Assembly: GCF_002078605.1 (NCBI RefSeq)
Contig: NZ_MSJR01000012.1
Span: 1 to 64,000 of the forward strand
Origin: Salegentibacter sediminis
Lineage (GTDB): Bacteria > Bacteroidota > Bacteroidia > Flavobacteriales > Flavobacteriaceae
Length of the DNA: 64,000 nt
Direction of reading: 5' to 3'
Under the pieces are notes generated by a model. That model made no database searches. It was not told where the DNA came from and saw only the letters and a program-made list of their open reading frames with translations. Made by a program: the position numbers and the translations under genes. Numbering within the stretch: the first letter of the stretch is position 1; each line of letters starts with the position of its first letter. Positions 1 to 8,647 of this stretch are shown one piece after another.

Positions 1-267
1 AGTTAACATCTCGGTCAATAAGACTTTCTTGTTATCCTTGTACTTTGGGGGGTGCCATTCAAAGAGCCAAATTTTTTCATGGCTTCAAAAGATCTAGCAT
101 TCATAACCTTAAATAAAGGAATGACATGAGGGCTGCCAGTACTATTGTGGAACAAAAAACATCAATAGATGTTTAGCGAAAGTATTTTACCATCTTTTGG
201 TCTACCTTCAGGTAGAAAAACAACCGGTTTCTGATCTTTAGAAGCTGATTATATAAAAAAGATGATA
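1..267. other. No intact gene; possible decayed coding remnant
   Basis: No complete reading frame with a start is present. On the minus strand an open stretch of about 48 codons lies between stops at 162-164 and 15-17. It reads like protein (for example HNSTGSPHVIPLFKVMNARS) but has no start at its head, and a second short open stretch in another frame lies just before it (around 170-250, containing KPVVFLPEGRPKDGK). This could be a frameshifted remnant of a surface-polysaccharide gene. I do not recognise the family, so the reading is weak. Confidence 0.25.
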
Positions 268-1302
268 TTATCCATCTGAGAGATCGATATATTGAACTGC
301 CGTGTTTCTTATATCAAACTTATTGCTTGCATATAAAGAAGATTTCTCCGTCCGTTCCACCTGAAATTCGTAGTTTTTAATAATGTCTTCTATACGTGCT
401 GCACAACTATTCTCATTGTTAACCTCAAAAAAATTTCCATAGACACCATTTTCAATAAGTTCCATGGGTGCATTAATATTTGAAACCAATACAGGGACTT
501 TCGCTATTAAACCTTCAGCAATGGTCAATCCAAATCCTTCATCTAAAGAAGGTTGTATTAATAACTCATAATCCTTTAAATGAGAATAAATATAGCCTCT
601 ATCCCTGATACCCAAAAAGTTGACAAAACTTTGCAAGTTATATTCTGTTGTTAAGTTTTTCAAATATTCTTCAGACGGTCCTTCACCAATAAAATCCACA
701 TGAATATCCCGAATCTTTTTATCATGAACGAGAATATTGAGTGCCTTAATAAGGATGTGCTGTCCTTTAACTGCATGATGAAGTCTGCTCACTTGAACAA
801 TTTTGAATTTCGTAAAGGAAAAATTTTTCTTTTTTTCTAACCTAGAAATATCAATACCATTATATATCATCTCAGAAATAATACTGCTTTTTCTATTGAG
901 ATTATTTTTAACAGTTTCAGAAATGGCAACAACTTTTTTGTATTTGTGAAGGTTCCGCAAAGATGTATGATTGCAGTGTAAGGTTAAAATCACATTTCTC
1001 CTGTTTAGAAGTACTTCAATGATTGATTGATGATGACAGTGAACCAGGTGAGGCTTAAACAAGAATAACATTGAATTAAGCTTTAAAAAAGCCAGGAAAT
1101 TTTTACTCTTTTCTTTTCTATTAAAACGCACTATTTTTACTCGCTTATCAACTTCATCCAAGAGATAATTATGGTACTTATCATTTATAACAAACAACAT
1201 AACTGCATTACTCTTTGTTTGCTCATTTAATAAATCTACCAACATGGTTTCAGTTCCACCAGTAAGCAACGAAAATACGACATGTGCTATTTTCATAAGC
1301 AT
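268..1302 (-). CDS. Family 4 glycosyltransferase
   Basis: Retaining GT-B glycosyltransferase that would add a sugar from a nucleotide donor during surface-polysaccharide repeat assembly at the cytoplasmic face of the membrane. The 344-residue protein has the N-terminal glycine-rich motif (LTGGTETMLVDLL, residues about 14-26), the hinge motif VQVSRLHHAVKGQHILIKAL near residue 170, and the GT4 E-x7-E signature in EGFGLTIAEG near residue 260. MKIAHVV at residue 3 is an equally good start (1296). The gene is AT-rich, like most of the 0-5 kb block, which suggests acquisition. The donor and linkage cannot be read from sequence. Confidence 0.85.
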   Translation of the reverse strand: MLMKIAHVVFSLLTGGTETMLVDLLNEQTKSNAVMLFVINDKYHNYLLDEVDKRVKIVRFNRKEKSKNFLAFLKLNSMLFLFKPHLVHCHHQSIIEVLLNRRNVILTLHCNHTSLRNLHKYKKVVAISETVKNNLNRKSSIISEMIYNGIDISRLEKKKNFSFTKFKIVQVSRLHHAVKGQHILIKALNILVHDKKIRDIHVDFIGEGPSEEYLKNLTTEYNLQSFVNFLGIRDRGYIYSHLKDYELLIQPSLDEGFGLTIAEGLIAKVPVLVSNINAPMELIENGVYGNFFEVNNENSCAARIEDIIKNYEFQVERTEKSSLYASNKFDIRNTAVQYIDLSDG

Positions 1303-1429
1303 TAAAAATTATAGAAGTAAGTATTCTACATTTATATCTTCAATTCAATAAAAATAGGGATACTATTGTAATCTTTAATAATATTCCAGTTATATAAATT
1401 CGACTTTACGATTCATAACAAAATTGCAT

Positions 1430-1579
1430 TTACTCTGAAATAAAATCGGTAGATCCATCATCCACTATATTACATTCCCCTTGCTTATAAGTTTGAGACA
1501 GAACCGACTCCAGGCTATCCCCTATTACATTAGAACGATTATATACGGGAATAATAATTGAAACTAAAGGATTTTCCAT
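1430..1579 (-). pseudogene. Truncated family 2 glycosyltransferase 5' end
   Basis: A 49-codon reading frame encodes only the start of a GT2 protein. It has the first nucleotide-binding strand (PLVSIIIPVYNRSN), the helix SLESVLSQTYKQ and the first acidic motif VDDGSTD, then stops at FISE. Intact GT2 enzymes continue for more than 200 further residues, including the DXD metal site, and these are absent. The usual W of the KQWEC-type motif is G here (KQGEC). It is most likely a leftover from replacement of a glycosyltransferase by the neighbouring gene. A functional micro-protein is unlikely. Confidence 0.8.
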
Positions 1580-1599
1580 TATAACATCTTAGGTCCTTC

Positions 1600-2418
1600 T
1601 TATGAAAACAATCTAAAAATAATAGAGTGTAATTTCCGTGATATCCCCTTTTTATCAGTTTGTTCAAATTTCTGATAACGAGGAGAATTAAGCTTTTCTT
1701 CTAATCGCCTAAGTTCTAAATAGTCTAAAAATAGTGGTAAAGGGATTTCATTTTTTATAACATATCTTCGTTCTTCATCCCTCAATCTAATATTGCTGCT
1801 TAAGCCTGCCATATCATAATACGCTATTGGGATATTTTTATATTTTACTTTGGCATTATTTAAACCTAAGGCAATTAAGTATAATTTCCAATCGGAGACA
1901 ATTTTTAAACTTTCATCATACAAACCGTATTTCTCAAATATATTCTTTGTCAGAAAAGTTGCCTGATGATTCAGGTTACCCTTTATAAAAGTTTTTAAGC
2001 TAACATCTTCACCATTTACCCCTTTATCTACTTGTTCTCCTCTTTCATCTCGATACACCTTAATTAAATTACCATACACCACATCATTGCCTTTTAAATT
2101 TGGCGCAATCTTTTTTAAAGTTAAAGTGTCGTACAATATATCTCCACTATTCAAAAAATACAAATACTCTCCTTTAGCTATTTTTATACCTTTGTTCATA
2201 GCATTATAGACACCTTTATCCTTTTCACTTACCCAATAATCGATCTTATCTTTATTAGACTCAATATATTCTTTACTCCCATCAGTTGAGCCTCCATCAA
2301 TTACAATATATTCGAATTCCTGCCAGGTTTGTTCAAAAACACTTTGCATGGTTTTCTTTAAACCTTCCAGGTTGTTGAGGTTTACAGTAATAATACTTAT
2401 CAACGGAGCTTTAGCCAT
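1600..2418 (-). CDS. Family 2 glycosyltransferase (WcaA/SpsA-like)
   Basis: GT-A fold inverting transferase, 272 residues. It opens with PLISIITVNLNNLEGLKKT, followed by the donor-site motif IDGGSTDGS (about residue 41), the KDKGVYNAMNKGIKIAKGEY helix and the FLNSGD metal-binding region near residue 90. LNHQATF near residue 150 is typical of the subgroup found in capsule and colanic-acid clusters. Start is the ATG at 2418. It sits on the same strand as the sulfotransferase and the glycosyltransferases upstream, suggesting one long transcript. The sugar transferred is unknown. Confidence 0.85.
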   Translation of the reverse strand: MAKAPLISIITVNLNNLEGLKKTMQSVFEQTWQEFEYIVIDGGSTDGSKEYIESNKDKIDYWVSEKDKGVYNAMNKGIKIAKGEYLYFLNSGDILYDTLTLKKIAPNLKGNDVVYGNLIKVYRDERGEQVDKGVNGEDVSLKTFIKGNLNHQATFLTKNIFEKYGLYDESLKIVSDWKLYLIALGLNNAKVKYKNIPIAYYDMAGLSSNIRLRDEERRYVIKNEIPLPLFLDYLELRRLEEKLNSPRYQKFEQTDKKGISRKLHSIIFRLFS

Positions 2419-2481
2419 TTGATTTTAGAATTTAATCCTTAAAAAAGCTCATCTTCGGTAATTTCTAAAATGATTACTTTC

Positions 2482-3423
2482 CTAATTCATTTTTTTAAAC
2501 CTGAAATATACTTCCTTCAAAAGGAATTGAACTTCCTCTTTAAATTTAACTTCCAGGTTCCTATTTCTTAATTTGTGAATAAAATATGCAAATTCTACCG
2601 TTTTCTTCTGATCCTCAAACTCATAATTCCCATATTCCTTAAGAAAATCTTCTCCAAGATAATGAGCATAGCCTTTTATAAAGTTTTTCTGAATTTTATT
2701 CAGTTCAACCAGATCTGAAGTGGCCTTTATTTCTTCGTAATCCTTATCTGAATTCTGATAGGGATCTCCGAACTCTCCTTTGTACTTTTTATTTTGATCT
2801 AAATCTAAAACCTCTGAGGAATATTTAATGCCCAACCAATTATAAATCTTTTCAGTTTCTGTTTGTGTGTCCCCTACCAGGTCTTCATACCGCAAAACAT
2901 ATACATTTTTATTAGTCTTATTCGATAAACTAAATGAGTGGATCTTTCCGGGGGCTATTAAAAGATCTCTATTGTAATTAGTACTTAATTGGGATAATGA
3001 TTTAATGTGCCAGGTTTTCATTATTGAGCTCGCTACGTCTATAGGGTTGCGTTTTAAAAGTATAATTCTACTTTCCGGGAATAATTGCTGAACTTCTTCT
3101 AATATTTCCCAGTACCTGGGGGTTTTATCTATTACTAATTTATAACCTTCCTGAAGCGGTCTGTATAGCTCCAGAATAAAATCCTTTTGCTTTTTAGTAA
3201 AATCGATTTTTTGGTCATTCACATAATTTCCAAAAGCCTTTCCTGCTAAAATATTATTAAAAGAAGCTGACAATAAAGAAGGTTTTATTTGATTAGCGAA
3301 ATTTAAAAGCAGCCAGGATTCACTGCAGGTGTTTACCTCAGTATTGTTTGAAAGCAGATTTTGTAAAAATGTTGAACCGCTTCGAGGTTGGGAAATTATG
3401 AATACGAGATTTTGCTCTTCCAA
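2482..3423 (-). CDS. Sulfotransferase (PAPS-dependent type)
   Basis: Likely transfers sulfate from PAPS to a hydroxyl of the surface glycan or its lipid-linked intermediate. The 5'-phosphosulfate loop is clear at the N-terminus (SQPRSGSTFLQNLL, residues about 11-24), and the 3'-phosphate site follows in LLKRNPIDVASSIMKTW (about 125-140). VLRYEDLVGD near 170 is another family hallmark. The start is TTG at 3423, two bases downstream of the preceding gene's stop, so coupled translation is likely. A second, unrelated-looking sulfotransferase lies at 8648-9355, so the product glycan may carry more than one sulfate. The acceptor is unknown. Confidence 0.85.
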   Translation of the reverse strand: MEEQNLVFIISQPRSGSTFLQNLLSNNTEVNTCSESWLLLNFANQIKPSLLSASFNNILAGKAFGNYVNDQKIDFTKKQKDFILELYRPLQEGYKLVIDKTPRYWEILEEVQQLFPESRIILLKRNPIDVASSIMKTWHIKSLSQLSTNYNRDLLIAPGKIHSFSLSNKTNKNVYVLRYEDLVGDTQTETEKIYNWLGIKYSSEVLDLDQNKKYKGEFGDPYQNSDKDYEEIKATSDLVELNKIQKNFIKGYAHYLGEDFLKEYGNYEFEDQKKTVEFAYFIHKLRNRNLEVKFKEEVQFLLKEVYFRFKKMN

Positions 3424-3425
3424 TC

Positions 3426-4376
3426 TTAATCAATTATTTTCTTAAATAGTTTAAAACTTTTTCCCTTAACCTTTTTAAGGTATTTATAAGCTATATTTTT
3501 TTTCTTTGTCTTATTCAGGAATAAATGATCGGCAAGAAATTTATCGGCTTTTCTATTGACTGCAATTCGTTTAGGATGCTTTAATGGAAACCCCATTTCT
3601 TCAATATTTAAATTTGCACGCCAATGAGAACTATCTTTTGTATGTGCACTGTCTTCTCTGTGCCCAAGATTAGAAACTAGGTTTTTATTCGGAACAATAC
3701 ATAATCCTTTTTTTATAAAGACTAAAAACCTCCACTGATAATCCCAGGTATCTATTTGATTATTTTTACAAGAATTGAAGCATTTTAATTGAAAAACTTT
3801 TTCTTCTTCAGAATTTGTGATTTCCGGAAGTCTTTTATCTAGTTTTTGCCAGTTCTCTTTATTTTTAAATATGTCAAACTTGTAGTCAGCCCAACGATCA
3901 CTCCAGGTGGCCCACCCCCAAATACCGGGAATATTAGAAAAATAATAATCGGCATCACCTCTTTTATTACCTTTTTGCCAATTTGAACCACCAATATGAT
4001 AGACCTTTTTATTATCCCTGTATTTAATCAGAAGTTCCTCACAAAAAGGAAAGAAAGAATTTCCCGGCAAACAATCATCTTCCAGAATTATTCCTTCCTC
4101 TACATTTTCAAAAAACCAGGAAATAGCCTGAGAAACAGCCAGACCACAACCTAAGTTTTTTTCCCGAAACAAATAACTCACCTCACATTCCCAGTCGATA
4201 TTCTGCTTAATATAATTCCTAACGTCATAACACTTTCTTTCATCTTCTATCGCATCTGCTCTAGGCCCATCAGCAGCAACAAATAAAACTTTTGGTCTTG
4301 CATTTTTAATTTTTGCGAAAGATTTTTCGACAAGATCCAACCGATTAAAAACCAGATATAAAATTGGGGTTTTCAT
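3426..4376 (-). CDS. GT-A nucleotide-diphospho-sugar transferase
   Basis: 316 residues from the chosen start (MKTPILYLVFNR). The fold is the GT-A type often annotated as nucleotide-diphospho-sugar transferase or, misleadingly, hemolytic protein HlpA-like. Visible hallmarks are the N-terminal strand with VFNRLDLVEKSF, VAADGPR near residue 36, GCGLAVSQAI, the acidic metal site ILEDDCLPG near 95, and IWGWATWSDRW near 155. An ATG at 4391 would add five residues and overlap the upstream FkbM gene. The ATG at 4376 sits one base after that gene's TAA and is preferred. Donor and acceptor are unknown. Confidence 0.8.
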   Translation of the reverse strand: MKTPILYLVFNRLDLVEKSFAKIKNARPKVLFVAADGPRADAIEDERKCYDVRNYIKQNIDWECEVSYLFREKNLGCGLAVSQAISWFFENVEEGIILEDDCLPGNSFFPFCEELLIKYRDNKKVYHIGGSNWQKGNKRGDADYYFSNIPGIWGWATWSDRWADYKFDIFKNKENWQKLDKRLPEITNSEEEKVFQLKCFNSCKNNQIDTWDYQWRFLVFIKKGLCIVPNKNLVSNLGHREDSAHTKDSSHWRANLNIEEMGFPLKHPKRIAVNRKADKFLADHLFLNKTKKKNIAYKYLKKVKGKSFKLFKKIID

Positions 4377-4377
4377 A

Positions 4378-5127
4378 TTATTTTCTAACATACAAGGCTT
4401 TTTCAGTTTTCAGAACTAAGAATAAGCTATTAAATGATTTTGCAAATAGCTGATAGTTTTTTTTATAAAGGAAATTGTATAGTTCGGAATTGAGAACTTC
4501 TGTAATTGTAGAATTAGTTTTTTCAACTACAATAACTTTTGGTTTATATCTCTCCCAATTATTTGATTTCAAAACTTTCATTTCAAAACTTTCCACATCA
4601 ATAGTAAGAAAATCAATTTGAGAGCCATCCTTAAGAAAAGTATCTAAAATATTTTCTAATCTAGTTGTATTTATTTCTTCTTCACTAATTATCTTAAAGC
4701 TTTTATAACCATTCTTTTTCTTAGCCAGTTCAGATGAAAAAGTATTTAAAGCTGGCTCATTGAAAATATAATATTTTAATAATTCGTCATTATCTGAAAT
4801 TGCAGCTTCTATATTGATATCCTCTGGCCTTACTACTTTAAATTTCTTCATACTACCTGGCATCGCATCAATATTAATACCTCGCCACCCTCTTTTATAA
4901 AATAGAAAAGTATTTGAAAAACGTTTAGGGTGATGTGCACCTACATCTACATAAAAACCATTTTTCTGCCCTTCAAAAAGTCGTTTTAAAATTAAGTCTT
5001 CACCTTCCTGAGAGTAGGAAAGCGTGGAATAATCTTCCTGAAAAGATTTCAGGGGATCCTGATAAAGATTAATAATTTTTTGTGGAGTTAATTTTAAAAT
5101 TAACTCCTTTAATTTATTAAATCCCAT
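4378..5127 (-). CDS. FkbM-family methyltransferase
   Basis: SAM-dependent O-methyltransferase of the FkbM type (Methyltransf_21), 249 residues, expected to methylate a sugar hydroxyl of the polysaccharide. The family opening SYSQEGEDLIL (about 38-48) and the SAM-binding strand GFYVDVGAHHP with the following INIDAMPG are present. IDFLTIDVESFEMKVL near residue 190 is the conserved acidic C-terminal motif. Its start overlaps the end of wzt by 19 bases, so the two are transcribed together. A second FkbM protein, not closely similar by eye, is at 6546-7493. Confidence 0.85.
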   Translation of the reverse strand: MGFNKLKELILKLTPQKIINLYQDPLKSFQEDYSTLSYSQEGEDLILKRLFEGQKNGFYVDVGAHHPKRFSNTFLFYKRGWRGINIDAMPGSMKKFKVVRPEDINIEAAISDNDELLKYYIFNEPALNTFSSELAKKKNGYKSFKIISEEEINTTRLENILDTFLKDGSQIDFLTIDVESFEMKVLKSNNWERYKPKVIVVEKTNSTITEVLNSELYNFLYKKNYQLFAKSFNSLFLVLKTEKALYVRK

Positions 5128-6395
5128 TCTCCCTTAATTAGCAGTTTTGATTTCCCATTAAAGCCAAGATTACCAGTTTTATAAAAATCCCCTTTAACCA
5201 CATTAAATTTTCCCAAAGGGACTTTAGGCCAATCTGATTCTACTTTATCACATTCAATTCGCCCCTTCACAATATATTCCCCTTCATTATAAGGTAAATC
5301 TGCAATTTTACATTTAATTATACAGCGGCCGTCTTCCTCCACTTGCATCATTTCATTCTGATAAGAACTATAAAGTACTGATATTAATTCATCATCCGGG
5401 CTATGGATTGAAAAACCAAGGTCAACATTTAAATTCTTATTAGGGTTTATTATATCAAGAGTAAAAACAAAAATAACAGTATCCCCACTTAATACATTTT
5501 CAATTGTTTGTCCATTAGTATGTATAATTTCAAAACTTTTAAATTTTGCAAGCCCTGTACCACTTCGGTTTTCTACAGTACTCAAATCCTTTGGTATTAT
5601 CCTTTTTTCATTGGATAAATAGAAATTAATTGCCTTTTCCACTCCTCCTTCATACACAGATAATCCATTTTCCAGCACGATTCCTCTGTCACAGAGACTT
5701 TTTACACTCGCCATATTATGACTCACAAACAACACTGTTCGGCCTTCCCCTTTCGAAAGCGAGTTCATCTTGCCAATGGCTTTTTTCTGGAATTCGGCAT
5801 CGCCTACGGCCAAGACCTCATCTATTACCAGGATCTCGGGTTCCAGATGCGCGGCCACGGCAAAACCTAACCTTACCGTCATCCCGCTGCTATATCGCTT
5901 AACAGGAGTATCTATATACATTTCACAACCCGAGAACGCGATGATCTCGTCGAGTTTAGCTTTAATTTCTGCCCGGGTCATTCCCAGTACCGCCCCGTTC
6001 ATAAAGATGTTCTCGCGCCCGGTGAGTTCAGGATGAAAACCGGTGCCTATTTCCAGCAGGCTGGCAATACGTCCTTTAGTTTTAATACTTCCGGTAGTAG
6101 GAGAGGTGACTCTGGAAAGCAATTTTAGTAGCGTAGATTTCCCTGCGCCATTTTTGCCTATAATCCCTAAAACTTCTCCCTGCTTCACTTCAAAATTAAT
6201 ATCCCGCAAGGCCCAGATATAATCTTCGGTGGCTTTGGCGCTTCTGTCGTTTACACCCCCTACTTTTAAAAAAGGATCTTCTTTCCCTCGAATGCTATAC
6301 CACCAACGCTTCAGGTCGTCTCCCAGGGTTCCCGTCCCTACATTTCCCAGGCGGTATTGTTTGGAGATATTTTCGGCTTTAAGTATTACGCTCAT
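5109..6395 (-). CDS. wzt: Polysaccharide ABC exporter ATPase with C-terminal sugar-binding domain
   Basis: Energises export of undecaprenyl-linked polysaccharide with the permease at 7506-8366. Residues 1 to about 250 are the ABC domain: Walker A GKNGAGKSTLLK (about 82), signature RYSSGMTVRLGF (about 170), Walker B ILVIDEVLAVGD and H-loop FVSHNM. Residues about 270-428 form a Wzt_C-type beta-sandwich that in characterised O-antigen exporters binds the glycan's modified end. Base composition visibly drops from GC-richer to AT-rich near 5640, at the domain boundary, suggesting the recognition domain was swapped. Normally next to wzm, it is separated here by a + strand gene. Confidence 0.92.
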   Translation of the reverse strand: MSVILKAENISKQYRLGNVGTGTLGDDLKRWWYSIRGKEDPFLKVGGVNDRSAKATEDYIWALRDINFEVKQGEVLGIIGKNGAGKSTLLKLLSRVTSPTTGSIKTKGRIASLLEIGTGFHPELTGRENIFMNGAVLGMTRAEIKAKLDEIIAFSGCEMYIDTPVKRYSSGMTVRLGFAVAAHLEPEILVIDEVLAVGDAEFQKKAIGKMNSLSKGEGRTVLFVSHNMASVKSLCDRGIVLENGLSVYEGGVEKAINFYLSNEKRIIPKDLSTVENRSGTGLAKFKSFEIIHTNGQTIENVLSGDTVIFVFTLDIINPNKNLNVDLGFSIHSPDDELISVLYSSYQNEMMQVEEDGRCIIKCKIADLPYNEGEYIVKGRIECDKVESDWPKVPLGKFNVVKGDFYKTGNLGFNGKSKLLIKGEWDLIN

Positions 6396-6545
6396 TAATT
6401 ATTTTCTTAATCAATAAATTGAAGGAAACCTAATGCCCGAAAAGTACATAATTAAATCCTAAAACAGAAAGGATCTAACAAACTCAACAAAGGATTTAAG
6501 CTATTTTTCTACCCGGAAATTTATATTTAATTACTTTTATCTCTT

Positions 6546-7493
6546 ATGAAAAAAATTAAAAACTATTTAACTGCAAAATTTCTTAACACATATACCAAAT
6601 TACCTAATAAAGCAAAGCGTTTTATTTGTTTCAATTTAAGATGGGCCTACAAGCCTGGCTCAGTTCTAAAAAAATTACGCTTTCGAGGTAAATTCAGAGT
6701 ACGGCTGCCTAACAATAATCATTTTTATATGATTAATTATGGTAGCATGATAGAAAATGAAACCTTTTGGGAGGGAGCTTTTAAAACTTTTGAAAATGAC
6801 GTTGGCTGGCTTTGGATTGAATTATGTAGGTGCTCTGATGTAATTTTTGATATAGGTGCTAATACTGGGATTTACAGTCTTGTGGCAAAAAGCATCAATC
6901 CTGCAAGCTCTGTTTATGCCTTTGAGCCTTCTATTCACACTTTTAAAAGGTTAGAATTAAACAATAAAATTAATAGCTTTGATATTCATTGCGAGGAAAA
7001 GGCTGTTTCTAATTATACAGGCAATCAGCTTTTCTATGACCTACCGTATCCTAATGATAATGCCTCACTTTCTCCTGATAAAATGAAGAACTGGAGCGGC
7101 TATAAAGGTTCGATGATGGAATATGAAGTGGAAACTGTCCAGCTTTCCTCTTATATAAAGAATCAGAACATCCCTGGAATAGACCTTATTAAATTTGATA
7201 TTGAAATGCATGAGCCAGAGGCTATAAAGGGATTAGAAAACTATCTTTTAAAATACAAACCTATAATGTTTATAGAGGTATTAAGTGTGGGTGTAGCAAA
7301 TCGTCTAAATGAGTTATTCAACTTAAATGATTATAAGCTTTTTCACTTGCAAAAAGGAAACAAAATTGAGAAACTTTCAGAATTTAAAATGTGTAGAGAA
7401 TATCTAAATAATTGGGAATGGAATTTTCTATTATTCCACAAAGATCTGGAGGAAAAAGTAAAAAGGTGTACTTCTATATATGAAAAAATCTAA
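6546..7493 (+). CDS. FkbM-family methyltransferase inserted between wzm and wzt
   Basis: SAM-dependent methyltransferase of 315 residues. The SAM motif is VIFDIGANTGIYSLVAKS (about residues 98-115), followed by VYAFEPSIHTFKRLELN. IDLIKFDIEMHEPEAIKGLE near 215 and PIMFIEVL near 240 are family hallmarks. It runs opposite to wzt and wzm and lies between them, and it is strongly AT-rich against the ABC domain and the permease, so it looks like an inserted cassette. No clean TAnnTTTG was found upstream; TATATTTA near 6526 is one mismatch away. The likely role is O-methylation of the glycan, perhaps the terminal cap read by the Wzt C-domain, which is inference only. Confidence 0.85.
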   Translation: MKKIKNYLTAKFLNTYTKLPNKAKRFICFNLRWAYKPGSVLKKLRFRGKFRVRLPNNNHFYMINYGSMIENETFWEGAFKTFENDVGWLWIELCRCSDVIFDIGANTGIYSLVAKSINPASSVYAFEPSIHTFKRLELNNKINSFDIHCEEKAVSNYTGNQLFYDLPYPNDNASLSPDKMKNWSGYKGSMMEYEVETVQLSSYIKNQNIPGIDLIKFDIEMHEPEAIKGLENYLLKYKPIMFIEVLSVGVANRLNELFNLNDYKLFHLQKGNKIEKLSEFKMCREYLNNWEWNFLLFHKDLEEKVKRCTSIYEKI

Positions 7494-7505
7494 ATAAAAA
7501 TCGGT

Positions 7506-8366
7506 TTAAACCGTATCAATAAAATTCTTTTCGGTTCTATTAAAAACAACAAGGCCAATTAAAAACAGACTAATAGAAAAGGCAAGGGTATAGAAAAAGC
7601 CGCTCCAGCTAAAAACACCGGTATCCAGGAGCATATATCTAAAGCCCTCAATGATTTGTGCCAGGGGATTATATTTCACTAACCAGGCCAACTCCGGGAT
7701 CTTTCCAGAGACTTCGCTCAAGGGATAAGGTACCGCCGAGATATACATTAACAAAGATGTCGCAAAACCCACTAAAACCGTAAGATCACGATATTTAGTG
7801 GTGAAAGAAGAGATCGTCATCCCTGCCCCCAGACCTAAAAGAGCCATCATGAGAACATAAATTGGAAAAAGAAACAGGTTAGTATTGGGCTGTAGCTCAT
7901 ACCCCTGAAAAAGAAAATAAAAATAAAAGATCACCAAAATACTTAATTGAATGCCAAATTTAAACAAGCCAGAAATTACCGTCTTTAAGGGCATGATTAC
8001 CCGCGGGAAATATACCTTCCCAAAGATACCGGCATAAGACCTGAAGGTACTGGAAGTTTGCGTAAGGCTCTGGTTAAAATAATTCCAGGCCGTTATCCCG
8101 GCCAGGTTAAAGAGAAAAGGCGGCACATTGCCTGTGGGAATGTTAGCTATATTGTTAAAAACCAGGGTAAAGATCACCGAGGTAAACAAAGGTTGGATGA
8201 AAAACCACAATGGCCCCAGGATGGTTTGCTTATAAACCGTAACTATATCCCGTTTAACGAATAGGATGAGCAAATCCCGGTAGTCCCAAATCTCTTTAAA
8301 ATTCAGGTCTATTACCTTGCGCTTGGGGCTTATCTCATAAAGCCAGTCGTTCTCCGGTTGTTTCAA
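7506..8366 (-). CDS. wzm: Polysaccharide ABC exporter permease
   Basis: ABC-2 type membrane subunit, 286 residues, that moves undecaprenyl-linked glycan across the inner membrane. An amphipathic N-terminal segment (RDLLILFVKRDIVTVYKQT) leads into LGPLWFFIQPLF and about six hydrophobic segments. The AWNYFNQSLTQTSSTF and GKVYFPRVIMPL motifs are typical of Wzm/TagG/KpsM proteins. The start codon is TTG at 8366. Wzt lies further along the same strand, beyond the 6546-7493 insertion. The intergenic stretch 8367-8475 upstream shows no clear promoter consensus. Confidence 0.92.
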   Translation of the reverse strand: MKQPENDWLYEISPKRKVIDLNFKEIWDYRDLLILFVKRDIVTVYKQTILGPLWFFIQPLFTSVIFTLVFNNIANIPTGNVPPFLFNLAGITAWNYFNQSLTQTSSTFRSYAGIFGKVYFPRVIMPLKTVISGLFKFGIQLSILVIFYFYFLFQGYELQPNTNLFLFPIYVLMMALLGLGAGMTISSFTTKYRDLTVLVGFATSLLMYISAVPYPLSEVSGKIPELAWLVKYNPLAQIIEGFRYMLLDTGVFSWSGFFYTLAFSISLFLIGLVVFNRTEKNFIDTV

Positions 8367-8475
8367 AGCTTAGATCAATTGGTGGGTGAAATTAAGAAAA
8401 TTTTTAGTGAAATTGCTTTTAACTAGCAGTATTCCTTAATCTAATTAACTATAAAAATTGTTTTCAGAAAAAATA

Positions 8476-8483
8476 TATCTTTG
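8476..8483 (+). promoter_or_regulatory. Bacteroidota -7 promoter element
   Basis: TATCTTTG matches the TAnnTTTG -7 consensus of Bacteroidota primary-sigma promoters. A TTG lies about 15 bases upstream, shorter than the usual spacing. It precedes the glycosyltransferase stub at 8503 by 19 bases. A near-copy of the whole promoter and start module occurs at 9498-9559. Confidence 0.55.
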
Positions 8484-8502
8484 AGTAAACTTAACCAACT
8501 AC

Positions 8503-8541
8503 TTGAAGAAACTATCCATCCTCATCCCGGCTTATAATTAG
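8503..8541 (+). pseudogene. 12-codon stub of the GT2 gene at 9524
   Basis: A TTG start followed by codons for [11 protein letters not shown] and an immediate TAG. 36 of 37 bases (8502-8538) match 9523-9559, the 5' end of the intact dolichol-phosphate-mannose-synthase-like gene, and the flanking promoter is similar too. This is best read as the left-behind 5' end of that gene after the sulfotransferase-bearing segment was inserted at the conserved IPAYN codons. Confidence 0.75.
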
Positions 8542-8647
8542 GTATATTTAGCCACTATTTTGGAAATTCATAAAGCAACCAATTGGTTATAGAGAAATAT
8601 GAATATGATTATGAGCTCAGAATTGATATCAATAAAAATTATTTGAT

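Noticed and set aside
5630-6036. Two + strand open frames opposite wzt
   Set aside because: They lie within the ABC domain of wzt, have no start signals or motifs, and overlap each other.
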